A DNA stretch of 64,000 nt from Blastococcus capsensis. Lineage in GTDB: Bacteria > Actinomycetota > Actinomycetes > Mycobacteriales > Geodermatophilaceae. The number at the start of each line of letters is the position of its first letter. Within the stretch, counting starts at the first letter, position 1. Both the position numbers and the translations under genes were made by a program. This document shows, one piece after another, positions 33,141 through 41,570 of the stretch. The notes beneath the pieces were generated by a model. That model searched no databases, was not told the origin of the DNA, and was given only the letters and a program-made list of their open reading frames with translations. The stretch spans positions 1 to 64,000 of the forward strand of contig NZ_JASNNW010000013.1 in NCBI RefSeq assembly GCF_030165005.1, read 5' to 3'.

Positions 33141-33905
33141 TCAGCCGCTGCGCAGGGAGATCATGGCCCGGGCGCCGTGCTCGAGCAGGCTGTCCAGGGC
33201 CGGGGGGAGCAGCGGGAAGGTCAGCCCGAGCATCGCCAGGGTGAGCATGATCTTCACCGGGAACCCGAGGGTGAAGACGTTGAGCGCGGGGGCGGCCCGG
33301 CTCAGCAGGGCCAGCGCGACGTCGGCGAGCAGCAGCACGGCGACCATCGGCCCGGCGATCTGCAGCGCGGCCAGGAACATCATGGAGAAGGCGGTGATGA
33401 GCACCGCGGCGAGCTGGTCGGTGGGGACGTCGCCGCCGACGGGCAGCCCCTCGTAGGACGTGGCGAAGCCCTTGACCATGAGCAGGTGCCCGCCGCTGGT
33501 GAACAGCAGGGTGGTGGCCAGCAGGTAGTGCAGCTTGCCCAGCGAGCTGTTCTGGGTCATCGCCATCGGGTCGTAGCCGGGTTGCAGGGAGAAGCCACCG
33601 GCGACGTCGAGGATGTCGCCGGCCATCTGCACCGCGGTGAACAGCACCTGCACGACGAAGCCCAGGCCGGCGCCGATGATCACCTCGGTGATCGCGGTGA
33701 CGAACAGGAAGCCCGCGGTGGGCGTGGGCAGCGTCGGCGCGATCTGGGCGGACAGCAGCACCGCCAGCGCGAGCGCCAGCGCACCCTTGACCGCGCCCGG
33801 GATGACCCGCGAGTTGAACGGCGGGGCGAGCAGGACGAAGCCGGCGGCCCGCGCCGTGCCGAGGAGCAGGGCCGCGAGCGTGACCGCCGGGACCGAGAGG
33901 TCCAT
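33141..33905 (-). CDS. fliR: Flagellar export protein FliR
   Basis: The 254-residue membrane protein has the FliR pattern: early ARAAGFVLLAPPFNSRVIPG, then IIGAGLGFVVQVLFTAVQMAGDIL and LLSRAAPALNVFTLGFPVK. FliR is one of the FliPQR core subunits of the export gate in the membrane. It starts 5 bp after the fliQ stop and is in the fliM-flhB operon. Confidence 0.96.
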   Translation of the reverse strand: MDLSVPAVTLAALLLGTARAAGFVLLAPPFNSRVIPGAVKGALALALAVLLSAQIAPTLPTPTAGFLFVTAITEVIIGAGLGFVVQVLFTAVQMAGDILDVAGGFSLQPGYDPMAMTQNSSLGKLHYLLATTLLFTSGGHLLMVKGFATSYEGLPVGGDVPTDQLAAVLITAFSMMFLAALQIAGPMVAVLLLADVALALLSRAAPALNVFTLGFPVKIMLTLAMLGLTFPLLPPALDSLLEHGARAMISLRSG

Positions 33906-33910
33906 GGCCG

Positions 33911-34186
33911 CTACGTCCGGTCGAGCAGCGCGGGCAGCTGGTCGAACAGGGTGTGGGTGAAGCTGACCAGCTCGGACAGCACCCAGTTCCCGGTGACCAG
34001 CATGGCGATCGAGACGGCGATCATCTTCGGGACGAAGGAGAGCGTGGCCTCCTGGATCTGGGTCGCGGCCTGGAACAACGAGATCAGGAAACCGACCAGC
34101 AGAGCGGTCAGCAGGATGGGTGCCGCGACCTTGGCGGCGACCATCATGGTGTCCGCGGCGATCTGGGTGACGTCGGCGTCGCTCAT
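33911..34186 (-). CDS. fliQ: Flagellar export protein FliQ
   Basis: A 91-residue protein with two membrane helices (KVAAPILLTALLVGFLISLF and MIAVSIAMLVTGNWVLSELV), the expected length of FliQ, with the conserved QAATQIQEATLSFVPK loop. Four copies sit in the FliP5-FliQ4-FliR export core. The ribosome site GGAG sits in the adjacent repetitive spacer, an unusual gap inside this otherwise tightly overlapping operon. Confidence 0.96.
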   Translation of the reverse strand: MSDADVTQIAADTMMVAAKVAAPILLTALLVGFLISLFQAATQIQEATLSFVPKMIAVSIAMLVTGNWVLSELVSFTHTLFDQLPALLDRT

Positions 34187-34349
34187 CGCTCGACTCCGGA
34201 CTCGTTCCGCTCCTCGCTCGACGCTGTCAGTCGCCTCCGCGCTCGCTCCGCTCCTCGCTCGCTGGCGCTCGCTGCGATGCTCGGTCGCTGTCGGCTCCGG
34301 GCATCTCCCTGCGATGCTCGCTCGCCCGTCGTTCTCGCGTCGCTCATCG
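34187..34349. repeat. Repetitive spacer between fliP and fliQ
   Basis: These 163 bases consist of repeated CGCTCCTCGCTCG-, GGCGCTCGCTGCGATGCTCGG- and CGCTCCTCGCTCGA-like segments. The same family of sequence is duplicated within fliH and recurs in shorter form before fliK and flgK. It carries no gene and no clear terminator; it separates two genes that usually overlap. Confidence 0.6.
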
Positions 34350-35192
34350 CTACCCCGTTCCCGCGTACGAGCCCACCAGCGCGGTGGTGATCAGCGCCCA
34401 GCCGTCGACGACGACGAAGAGCAGCAGCTTGAAGGGCAGCGACACGATGGTCGGCGGCACCATCATCATGCCGAGCGCCATGAGCGCGGCGCTGACCAGC
34501 ATGTCGAGCACGAGGAACGGGATGAAGATGACCAGCCCGATGATGAACGCGCTCTTCAGCTCGGACAGGACGAAGGCCGGGATCAGCGTCGTCATGCTCA
34601 CCGCGGCGGCGTCGGCGGGGGCCTCCTCGCCGGAGAGCCCGATCATCAGCTTCAGCTCGTCCTCGCGGGTGTTGGCGAGGAGGAATTCGCGCAGCGGGCC
34701 GACACCGGCGTCGTAGGCCTGCGAGACGCTCATCGTGCCGTCCATGTAGGGCTGGACGGCGAGCTCGTTGATGTCGGAGAGGACCGGCCCCATCACGAAC
34801 AGCGTGAGGAACAGCGCGATCCCGGTGAGCACCTGGTTCGGTGGGGACGTCGCCATGCCCAGCGCGTTCCGGGTGAGTCCGAGCACCACGATGATCTTGG
34901 TGAACGAGGTGGCGAGGAGCAGGACCGACGGCGCCACCGAGAGCACCGTGATCGCCAGGATCAGGGTGATCGAGCTGCTCGGCGAGCCGTCCCCGATCGA
35001 GATGTCCACGGTGCCGTCGACCGCCGGAGCGGTCGGTGCGGTGGGTTCGGTGGGTGGGGTCGGCGCGGCCGACGCCGGGTCGGCCAGCAGGATCGCCGCG
35101 ACCGTGGCCAGCAGGGTCAGCAGCAGGACGACAGCGGCGCGGCGGGGCGCGCGCGGCGCCGGCCGCGGCAGCGGGCGGGAGGCGGCGGTCAT
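34350..35192 (-). CDS. fliP: Flagellar export protein FliP
   Basis: The 280-residue protein has an N-terminal signal-peptide-like segment (VVLLLTLLATVAAILLADPASA). The FliP core follows: TSFTKIIVVLGLTRNALGMATSPPNQVL, FVLSELKSAFIIGLVIFIPF and LDMLVSAALMALGMMMVPP. It forms the central pore of the export gate. ATG overlaps the fliO stop by four bases. Confidence 0.97.
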   Translation of the reverse strand: MTAASRPLPRPAPRAPRRAAVVLLLTLLATVAAILLADPASAAPTPPTEPTAPTAPAVDGTVDISIGDGSPSSSITLILAITVLSVAPSVLLLATSFTKIIVVLGLTRNALGMATSPPNQVLTGIALFLTLFVMGPVLSDINELAVQPYMDGTMSVSQAYDAGVGPLREFLLANTREDELKLMIGLSGEEAPADAAAVSMTTLIPAFVLSELKSAFIIGLVIFIPFLVLDMLVSAALMALGMMMVPPTIVSLPFKLLLFVVVDGWALITTALVGSYAGTG

Positions 35193-35629
35193 GTCCGGCG
35201 GACCGTCCGCTCGCGCAGCTCGTCCACCAGGGTTCCCCAGCCGTGGCGGTCCAGCACCGTCCCGGCGAGCACGCCGTCACCGGAGCGGGCGGCCGGGATG
35301 GCCGCGATCGGGGCGGCGTCGTCGGCCGGCTCCTCGGCGGCACGCAGCCGCGCCGGTGCCCGGCCTTCGCCGAGCACGGCGTCGACCGCGTCGCCGTCGA
35401 CCTCCGCCAGAAGTGTGACCTGCTCCTCGGTGGCGCCGATGACCAGCACGAGATCGGCGATCCGCACCACGTTCACCGAGCTGGTGCGGCCCATGCGCTG
35501 CCGGGCCACGACCTGGATGAGGCCGTTGCCCTGTCCGAGCCCCTTCTTCTTCGCCAGCCGGGCGGCGAACCACAGCACGCCACCGATGAGCGCCAGCGAC
35601 AGGAAGAGCCGGATGATCATCCACGTCAT
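35189..35629 (-). CDS. fliO: Flagellar protein FliO
   Basis: The 146-residue protein has one N-terminal membrane span (MIIRLFLSLALIGGVLWFAARLA) and a soluble part with ARQRMGRTSSVNVVRIADLVLVIGATEEQVTLL, the FliO signature. FliO helps FliP assemble. Start and stop overlap neighbours fliN and fliP by ATGA. It has a longer C-terminal tail than many FliO proteins. Confidence 0.9.
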   Translation of the reverse strand: MTWMIIRLFLSLALIGGVLWFAARLAKKKGLGQGNGLIQVVARQRMGRTSSVNVVRIADLVLVIGATEEQVTLLAEVDGDAVDAVLGEGRAPARLRAAEEPADDAAPIAAIPAARSGDGVLAGTVLDRHGWGTLVDELRERTVRRT

Positions 35630-36366
35630 GAGACCTGCGCTCCGAGCTCGGCGGCGTCGGTGACGATCTCGCTGATCCGCAACCCGAAGTCCTCGTCGAC
35701 GACGACGACCTCCCCGCGGGCGATCAGCGTGCCGTTGACCAGCAGGTCGGCCGGTGCGCTGGCCGCGCGGTCGAGCTCCACGACCTCTCCCGGGTGCAGG
35801 GAGAGCAGTTCCTGCACGGTCATCCGGGTCCGGCCGATCTCGACGGTGACCTCCATGGCCACGTGCCGGAGCAGCTCGAGGCTGCCGCGCTGGTTGCGGG
35901 TGGCGGGCAGGGTGACCTGCAGGGCGAAGGTCGCCTGGTGCTCGCCGTCGGCCAGCAGCGGGACGGCGACGAACATGCCCTTGTCACGCAGACCGTCGAG
36001 GGCGGCCACCGGCTCCTCGGTGCGCTCGGAGGCGACGCGCACCCGGCCCAGGGTCGCGGCGGCGGCCTCCAGGGCGGGCCGCAGCGCAGACGCAACGTCC
36101 AGGTGACCGACGGGGGAGTTCTGCAGGGCGTCGACGACGTCGCCGGAGACGACCAGCACGACGTCGCCGGAGACCTCCCCGGACAGGCCGGCGGTCACCG
36201 CCACGGCGGCGGACGTGGGGAGCGGGACCCTGTCCGGGTCGCTCACCGGGGCGCCCGCCGTCAGCACGGAACTGGAGGGGACCAGGTTCGCGGCCGCGCG
36301 CGCGGCCGCGGCCACGACCTCCGTCACGGTCTGGGAGTCCTGCGAGTCGGTGCGGGGCGCGGTCAT
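35626..36366 (-). CDS. fliN: Flagellar switch protein FliN with CheC-like N-terminal half
   Basis: The last 80 residues of this 246-residue protein are a canonical SpoA/FliN domain (VTVEIGRTRMTVQELLSLHPGEVVELD, then GEVVVVDEDFGLRI). The N-terminal 150 residues resemble the CheC/CheX fold (VTAGLSGEVSGDVVLVVSGDVVDAL, then ALRPALEAAAATLG), as in FliY of Bacillus. The CheC phosphatase pattern (E-x-x-N) appears altered at the second helix, where Asn is replaced by Ala. FliN forms the lower C-ring and docks FliH. Overlaps fliM and fliO by ATGA. Confidence 0.88.
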   Translation of the reverse strand: MTAPRTDSQDSQTVTEVVAAAARAAANLVPSSSVLTAGAPVSDPDRVPLPTSAAVAVTAGLSGEVSGDVVLVVSGDVVDALQNSPVGHLDVASALRPALEAAAATLGRVRVASERTEEPVAALDGLRDKGMFVAVPLLADGEHQATFALQVTLPATRNQRGSLELLRHVAMEVTVEIGRTRMTVQELLSLHPGEVVELDRAASAPADLLVNGTLIARGEVVVVDEDFGLRISEIVTDAAELGAQVS

Positions 36367-37358
36367 GCGGAGTCCTTCGCGGCGTGCGGAGCGTGCGGGG
36401 TGGGAACGATGGAGGCGGCCAGCCGGCGCCGGTGGTTGGTGGCGATCGCGTAGGCGAACGTCACGTCGTTGGTCGTGACCTCCAGCGGGCTGTCGCGGGC
36501 GTGCCGGAGCAGCAGGACGTCGTCGACGGCGAGCGAGAGGAGGTCGGAGGAGGAGACGGTGAGCGGCGCGAAGCGGACGCTCACGTCGACCGGCACGAGG
36601 TTGAGTCGTTCGATCAGCGCCTCACGGGCGCGCTGACGCTTGAGCCGGGCGGATTCCGACAGCTGGGGGGAGGCCGCGTTGTTCAGGGCCTGGGCGAAGG
36701 ACGAGAACGGCAGCACGACCGTCGCCTCGCCCTCCCGGCTGCCGACGGCCATCGCGAAGCTGGCGACCATGACGGTGTCCGAGCCGGCGGCGGCCTGGGC
36801 GAGCTGGGGGTTGTACTCCCGCCCGACGAGCACCGGCTGGATCTCGGTCACCGAGGACAGCGAGCTCGCGAACTCGTCGAGCAGCCGCTCCAGCAGGTGG
36901 TTGGTGATGGTGGTCTCCATCGCCGTCATCGGCCGGTTGGGCTGGGCCGCGACGCCGGAGCCACCCAGCATGTGGTCCACCATCGCCATCGCGATGTCGA
37001 GCGGAAAGGCCAGCAGACCCTTGCCGGCCAGCGGCTCCATGGAGAACGTCGAGATGAACGAGGGGTTCGGCAGCGCCCCGATGTAGTCGTCGTAGGAGAA
37101 CTGCTCGATGCCGTCCAGTTCCAGCCGGGCGCCGGCGCGCAGGAACGTCGTGAGGATGGTGGTCGCCTGGCGGGCGAACGCCTCCTGGGCGATCTGCATG
37201 ACCCGCACGTGCTCCCGGGAGAGCTTCGTCGGCCGGCGGAAGTCGTAGGTCCGCGGCTCCCCGCGCCGACTGCGGGTGCTGTGGCCGGCGGGGGCTGTGG
37301 GAGTCGCGGCCGGGGCCGGGGCGGCGGCCGGGGCCGGTCCGGTCTCGGGGGTGGTCAC
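36363..37358 (-). CDS. fliM: Flagellar motor switch protein FliM
   Basis: The 331-residue protein has the FliM middle domain (RPTKLSREHVRVMQIAQEAFARQ, then FSMEPLAGKGLLAFPLDIAMAMVDHMLGG). The C-terminal SpoA-like domain follows (VPVDVSVRFAPLTVSSSDLLSLAVDDVLLL). The usual N-terminal CheY-binding peptide (EIDALL-like) is missing; instead there is an Ala/Pro/Thr-rich leader. GTG 37358 with GAGGGG upstream is preferred over the ATG 12 nt earlier. A sigma-28-like -10 element sits 8 nt before this GTG, so the message may be nearly leaderless. Confidence 0.94.
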   Translation of the reverse strand: MTTPETGPAPAAAPAPAATPTAPAGHSTRSRRGEPRTYDFRRPTKLSREHVRVMQIAQEAFARQATTILTTFLRAGARLELDGIEQFSYDDYIGALPNPSFISTFSMEPLAGKGLLAFPLDIAMAMVDHMLGGSGVAAQPNRPMTAMETTITNHLLERLLDEFASSLSSVTEIQPVLVGREYNPQLAQAAAGSDTVMVASFAMAVGSREGEATVVLPFSSFAQALNNAASPQLSESARLKRQRAREALIERLNLVPVDVSVRFAPLTVSSSDLLSLAVDDVLLLRHARDSPLEVTTNDVTFAYAIATNHRRRLAASIVPTPHAPHAAKDSA

Positions 37359-37366
37359 GCAACCCC

Positions 37367-37394
37367 TCATCGGCGGGGACCGGGGGCACCCTGA
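37367..37394 (-). promoter_or_regulatory. Sigma-28-like promoter for fliM operon
   Basis: Minus-strand TCAG (37391-37394), 16 nt, GCCGATGA (37367-37374). The -10 begins just after the fliM start region, which would make the fliM transcript almost leaderless. Identical -10 and spacing to the flbD promoter. Confidence 0.6.
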
Positions 37395-37465
37395 CCGGTG
37401 CCCGAGATGCCGCCCACCGGGTGGGGAGCGTGGGGCCGGGGGTGCCGGGTGGTGCGGATGTGACG

Positions 37466-37503
37466 CGGCGGGGCACCCTCCGTGCTCGGAGGGTGCCCCG
37501 CCG
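37466..37503. terminator. Terminator between fliL and fliM
   Basis: A 17-bp perfect GC stem (37466-37482 with 37487-37503) with a TGCT loop follows the fliL stop by 21 nt. It separates the flbD-motAB-fliL transcript from the fliM operon. Confidence 0.85.
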
Positions 37504-37524
37504 TGGTCGTCGCGGTTACTGCTG

Positions 37525-38004
37525 CTAAAGCCGGAAGTACTCCGTGTAGGAGTTTCCCACGACCGGATGGACGCCGTCGTGGTCGGTGTAGGCCTCGATG
37601 ATCTTCTGCTCGAGCGCCTTCTTGAGCGCCTCGCGGGCACCGACGACGTCAGCCGGCTGGGCCTGGGAGAAGGTGGAGATGATCAGGTCGGTGGCCTTGG
37701 AGCCGTCCGGCCCACCACCCCCGTGACCGCCCCCGGCAGCACCCTCCTCGGTCAGCTCGAGGGCGACGCCGATCTTCAGGTAGCCGCCGCCCGCCAGGTT
37801 GACCGCCACCGGGGCGAGCGGGACGAAGGTGTCGCCGGACACCGCCTCGGCCTCCGCCTCGCCGGCGCCGGCGAACAGGAAGAAGTAGGCGGCGCCGGCG
37901 CCGGCCAGCAACGCGACAGCCAGCAGCATGAGGAGCTTCGCCTTGCCGCCCTTCGCCTCGGTCTCGTCCCCTTCGGCGGAGGCGTTCTTGTCCTTCTTGC
38001 TCAT
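37525..38004 (-). CDS. fliL: Flagellar basal body-associated protein FliL
   Basis: A 159-residue protein with a Lys-rich cytoplasmic start (MSKKDKNAS), one membrane span (AKLLMLLAVALLAGAGAAYFF) and a periplasmic-side FliL domain ending GNSYTEYFRL. FliL supports stator function around the motor. Its ATG overlaps the motB stop (ATGA), so translation is coupled. A His/Gly-rich loop (GGGHGGGG) interrupts the domain. A long open frame continues upstream but the overlap and motif decide this start. Confidence 0.9.
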   Translation of the reverse strand: MSKKDKNASAEGDETEAKGGKAKLLMLLAVALLAGAGAAYFFLFAGAGEAEAEAVSGDTFVPLAPVAVNLAGGGYLKIGVALELTEEGAAGGGHGGGGPDGSKATDLIISTFSQAQPADVVGAREALKKALEQKIIEAYTDHDGVHPVVGNSYTEYFRL

Positions 38005-38900
38005 TCGGTCACTCCCTGGTGGGCGGCGTCGATCCCCGGCAGCAGCGCGTTGGCCTCTGCCGAGGCGGTGGACAGGACGACGATGTCGACCCGGCGGTTC
38101 ACCGAGATCGCGTCGGGGTCGGACTCGGGTACCAGCGGCCGGGTCGACGAGTGGCCGTTGGCCGACATGCGGGGCTGCGGGACGCCCTGGTCGCCCAGGT
38201 GACGGACGACGGTCGTGGCGCGGTAGGCCGAGAGCTCCCAGTTCGACGGCCACATCCCGCCGGGGGTCACCGGCAGGTGGTTGGCGTGCCCTTCGACGCC
38301 CAGCTGGTGGGGCAGCCCGATCAGGGTGGGTGCGACGGCGTCGAGGATGGCGGCGCCCTCGGGGCGCAGGACGGCGCGCTCGGCGTCGAACAGCACCTCG
38401 TCGGCCACGATGTGCACGACCAGCCCGCGCTCGTCGATCTCGTAGCGCGCCGCACCGGCGTAGCCGGCGGCGGCCAGCGCCGCCTGGATCGCCTCGCGGG
38501 CAGCCGCCAGGTCGTCGTAGGCCTGCCGCGCCTCGGCGGCGACGCGCTCGGCCCGTTCGATCGCGGCCTGGGCCGCGGCCTGGTCGATCTGCGCCTGCTG
38601 CACCGTGGGGTCCGGCGGGATGGCCGAGGCGATGTCGACGACCCCGGGCAGCCCGTCGAGAACCGACCCCTCGGGGGCGGCCGCCGGCGTCACCGAGATG
38701 GGGGCACCGAAGGTCGCCGAGAGGCCCTTGGCGAGCGCGGAGAACTTCGCCTGGTCCACCTGGCTCATCGCGTAGAGGACGACGAATGTCACGAGCAGCA
38801 GCGTCACCATGTCCGCGTAGGAGACCAGCCACCGCTCGTGGTTCTCGTGCTCCTCCTCCTCGTGCTTCTTCGCCCTCCGGCGGCCGTTCCCGGTGCTCAC
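38001..38900 (-). CDS. motB: Flagellar stator protein MotB
   Basis: The 299-residue protein has a short Lys/Glu-rich N-terminus. One membrane helix carries the proton-binding Asp30 (WLVSYADMVTLLLVTFVVLYAM). A linker and OmpA-type peptidoglycan-binding domain follow (VEGHANHLPVT, NWELSAYRATTVVRHL, GHSSTRP, NRRVDIVVLS). It anchors the stator to peptidoglycan. GTG start 28 bp after motA. Confidence 0.95.
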   Translation of the reverse strand: MSTGNGRRRAKKHEEEEHENHERWLVSYADMVTLLLVTFVVLYAMSQVDQAKFSALAKGLSATFGAPISVTPAAAPEGSVLDGLPGVVDIASAIPPDPTVQQAQIDQAAAQAAIERAERVAAEARQAYDDLAAAREAIQAALAAAGYAGAARYEIDERGLVVHIVADEVLFDAERAVLRPEGAAILDAVAPTLIGLPHQLGVEGHANHLPVTPGGMWPSNWELSAYRATTVVRHLGDQGVPQPRMSANGHSSTRPLVPESDPDAISVNRRVDIVVLSTASAEANALLPGIDAAHQGVTE

Positions 38901-38928
38901 GGCTCACCCACGAGGGTCAGGGCCTCGG

Positions 38929-39699
38929 TCACGCCGCCTGCTTGGCGACGGCGCCCGGCGGGACGAGCGAGGTCAGCTTCAGCCGGACGGCGCGTGGGCT
39001 GGTGCCGGCCTGGATCTCGGTGATGCCTTCGACCAACAGCTCCATCTGGGCCGCCTGGAGCTCGCTGACGCGGAGGATCTTGGCGCCCATGGGGAGGAAC
39101 CAGAAGTTCGCGGCCATGACGCCCCACAGCGTGGCGACGAACGCCGCGGCGATCATCGGACCGAGCGACTCGGGGTTGCTGAGGTTGGCCATCACGTTCA
39201 TCAGGCCGACGATGCAGCCGACGATGCCGATGGTCGGGGCGTAGCCACCCATGGCGTTCATGAACTTGGCGGCGACCTTGTCCTCGGTCTTCTTGGCGGC
39301 GATCTCGCTCTCCAGAACCGCGCGCAGCTCCTCGGGGTCGGTGCCGTCGATGCCCATCTGCAGGCCGCGGCGCAGGAACGGGTCCTCGATCTGCTTGACC
39401 TGGGCCTCGAGTGCGAGCAGCCCTTCCTTGCGGGCCTTCTCGGCGAGGCTGACCAGGATCTGGATCTGGTCCGTCGGCGGCGGCACCTTGGCCGGCATCA
39501 GCGCCATCGTGAACCAGCCGGGCATCTTCTTGAGGTCGTCCATCGTCTGGCTGGACATCGCCGCACCGAAGGTGGCGACGAGGACGAGGATGATCGCCGG
39601 GAGGAAGAGCAGCGAGGTCGGGTCCGATCCCTCCATGACCATGAAGGCCAGGAGGGCGACCATCGAGACGACGAACCCGATCAGGGTGGCCGGATCCAT
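38929..39699 (-). CDS. motA: Flagellar stator protein MotA
   Basis: The 256-residue protein has four membrane spans. The cytoplasmic loop carries basic residues that contact FliG (KARKEGLLALEAQVKQIEDPFLRRGLQMG region), and the proton-channel helix region is APTIGIVGCIVGLMNVMANL. It forms the proton-conducting stator with MotB. Starts 3 bp after flbD. Confidence 0.96.
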   Translation of the reverse strand: MDPATLIGFVVSMVALLAFMVMEGSDPTSLLFLPAIILVLVATFGAAMSSQTMDDLKKMPGWFTMALMPAKVPPPTDQIQILVSLAEKARKEGLLALEAQVKQIEDPFLRRGLQMGIDGTDPEELRAVLESEIAAKKTEDKVAAKFMNAMGGYAPTIGIVGCIVGLMNVMANLSNPESLGPMIAAAFVATLWGVMAANFWFLPMGAKILRVSELQAAQMELLVEGITEIQAGTSPRAVRLKLTSLVPPGAVAKQAA

Positions 39700-39702
39700 G
39701 GG

Positions 39703-39984
39703 TCAGCGCTCCTCTCGGACGGGGAAGGGCACGACCGAGGAGTCGTGGGACGGCTGGTCGGGAACGGACGGGCGGTAGGTGCCCCGGTCCATCTCGTAGG
39801 AGATGGCGAGGATGCCGGCGCGGTACTCGCGGATCTCCTGGAGGACCTCCTCCACGCTCTCCCGCACGACGTACTTGGTGCCGTCCACGAGGAACGCCAC
39901 CGTGTCCGGGTGGCCCTCGACCTTCTCGATCAGGTCGGGGTTGAGTGCGAACTGGTCGCCGTTCAGGCGCGTCACTCGGATCAC
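39703..39984 (-). CDS. flbD: Flagellar FlbD family protein
   Basis: A 93-residue protein. The FlbD (swarming motility protein SwrD-like) motif MIRVTRLNGDQFALNPDLIE starts at residue 1, and TVAFLVDGTKYVVRESVEEV follows. In Bacillus SwrD increases motor power and lies directly upstream of motAB/fliL, as here. A sigma-28-like promoter lies 55 nt upstream; it heads the flbD-motA-motB-fliL transcript. Confidence 0.92.
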   Translation of the reverse strand: MIRVTRLNGDQFALNPDLIEKVEGHPDTVAFLVDGTKYVVRESVEEVLQEIREYRAGILAISYEMDRGTYRPSVPDQPSHDSSVVPFPVREER

Positions 39985-40038
39985 GGGTCGGTCCTCTTGC
40001 TCGGTGGGGCCCGGGATCGGGCGGGAACGGCACTGTTC

Positions 40039-40066
40039 TCATCGGCCCCGGGACGGAGTTCCTTGA
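40039..40066 (-). promoter_or_regulatory. Sigma-28-like promoter for flbD-motA-motB-fliL
   Basis: Minus strand TCAA (40063-40066), 16 nt, GCCGATGA (40039-40046). It is the clearest copy of the window's shared flagellar promoter and lies between the flgE terminator and flbD. Confidence 0.72.
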
Positions 40067-40099
40067 GCCGAAGCGCCCTGTCCGGGCGCGTGGAACGGA

Positions 40100-40131
40100 C
40101 GGCCCGGTCACCCCTTCGGGTGACCGGGCCG
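40100..40131. terminator. Terminator after flgE
   Basis: A 14-bp perfect stem (40100-40113 with 40118-40131) with a CTTC loop, ending the long flgB-to-flgE transcript 139 nt after flgE. Confidence 0.82.
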
Positions 40132-40269
40132 CCGTCGGTGACGTGCTGGAACGGCCTCTCTGCAGGGGGCACTGCGCTGAGCTTGCGAAGCGTGGGGGGC
40201 AGCTGGAGGACCCGCCTGCCCCCGTCCCTCGCAAGCCCGCGCCGGGGCCCTGCAGGCGGGCCGGACGAA

Positions 40270-41502
40270 CTATCGCTTGAGGTTGACCAGGTCCTGGAGC
40301 AGCTCGTCGGAGGCGGTGATCACCCGGCTGTTCGCCTGGAAGCCGCGCTGGGCGACGATCAGCCCGGTGAACTCCTCGCTGAGGTCCACGTTCGACATCT
40401 CCAGCGCACCGGAGCTCAGCTCGCCACGCCCGCCGAGGCCGGCCAGGCCGATGTTCGCCAGGCCGGAGTTCACGCCCACCCGGAAGGACGAGTTGCCGGC
40501 CTTCTCCAGGCCGCTGGGGTTGTCGAAGGCCGCGAGTGCGAGCTGGCCCAGCGGCTGGCGCAGCCCGTTCGAGTAGACGCCCATGATCGTGCCGTCGTTG
40601 CCCAGGGAGAACGACTGCAGCGAGCCGAGCGGGTAGCCGTCGGGCTTCGGCGCGGCGAGGGTGTTCGCGCCGCCGAACTGGCTGAGCCCGGCCAGGCTCA
40701 TGGTCACCGGGTTGGTCCAGCTGGGGTAGCCGACCGGCGTGAAGGGGGCCAGCTCGTGGTCGGGGCCGGCGGGGGTGGTCAGCTCGCCGGTCGCGTCGAA
40801 CACGATCCCGGTGGGTGCCATCAGCGTGGTGCCGTCGGCGTGGACGACGCTGACGTCCCAGGTGTTGGCGCCGGTCTTGACGACGTTGTAGGCCACCTTC
40901 TGCAGCACGCCCTGGCTGTCGTACATGTCCGCGCCGAGCTGGAACGCCGTGCCGTCGGCGACGTCGGAGGGCAGGTTCCCGACCATGCTGCCGGCCGTCG
41001 TGGCCGTCGGGTTCACGATCTGCCCGTAGGGCACCCGCAGGCTCTCGACCGGACCGTTGGAGTTCACCGTGCCGTCCGGGCCGGCCACCCAGCCCTGCAG
41101 GACCGAGCCGTCCGGGGTGACCAGCTGGCCGTTGGCGTCGAAGTCGAACGAGCCGGCCCGGGTGAACAGCTGCTGGCCGCCCGCGCCCTCGACGACGAAG
41201 AAGCCGTCGCCCTCGATCATGAAGTCGGTCGACCGCCCGGTCGACTGCGCCGCACCGTTGGTCCAGTTGGTGGTGATGCCGGCCAGCTTCACGCCGAGGC
41301 CGATCTGGGCCGGGTTCGTGCCGCCCCGGTCCGCCGCGGGCTGGCCGCCGGCGCGCACGACCTGGGAGAGGGTGTCCTGGAAGACGGTGTTGCTGCTCTT
41401 GAAGCCGACGGTGTTGACGTTGGCGATGTTGTTGCCGGTGACGTCCATCTTGGTCTGGTGCGCGCGCAGACCGGAGATGGCGGAGAACATGGAGCGGAGC
41501 AT
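40270..41502 (-). CDS. flgE: Flagellar hook protein FlgE
   Basis: The 410-residue protein has the rod/hook N-terminal motif MLRSMFSAISGLRAHQTKMD followed by VTGNNIANVNTVGFKSS, and the C-terminal motif EFTGLIVAQRGFQANSRVITASDE, both diagnostic. The middle has GDGFFVVEGAGGQQLFTRAG. It polymerises into the hook. Its start follows flgD by 68 bp; last gene before a terminator. Confidence 0.95.
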   Translation of the reverse strand: MLRSMFSAISGLRAHQTKMDVTGNNIANVNTVGFKSSNTVFQDTLSQVVRAGGQPAADRGGTNPAQIGLGVKLAGITTNWTNGAAQSTGRSTDFMIEGDGFFVVEGAGGQQLFTRAGSFDFDANGQLVTPDGSVLQGWVAGPDGTVNSNGPVESLRVPYGQIVNPTATTAGSMVGNLPSDVADGTAFQLGADMYDSQGVLQKVAYNVVKTGANTWDVSVVHADGTTLMAPTGIVFDATGELTTPAGPDHELAPFTPVGYPSWTNPVTMSLAGLSQFGGANTLAAPKPDGYPLGSLQSFSLGNDGTIMGVYSNGLRQPLGQLALAAFDNPSGLEKAGNSSFRVGVNSGLANIGLAGLGGRGELSSGALEMSNVDLSEEFTGLIVAQRGFQANSRVITASDELLQDLVNLKR

Positions 41503-41570
41503 CGGGGATCTCCTCCGGGTGGGGGGGTGGCTAGGGGGTCGCGGGGGTCGGCGAAAGGACGCGCGGACGG

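Noticed and set aside
34187-34349. CRISPR-like array between fliP and fliQ
   Set aside because: Repeats are irregular, very short and without unique spacers of even length.
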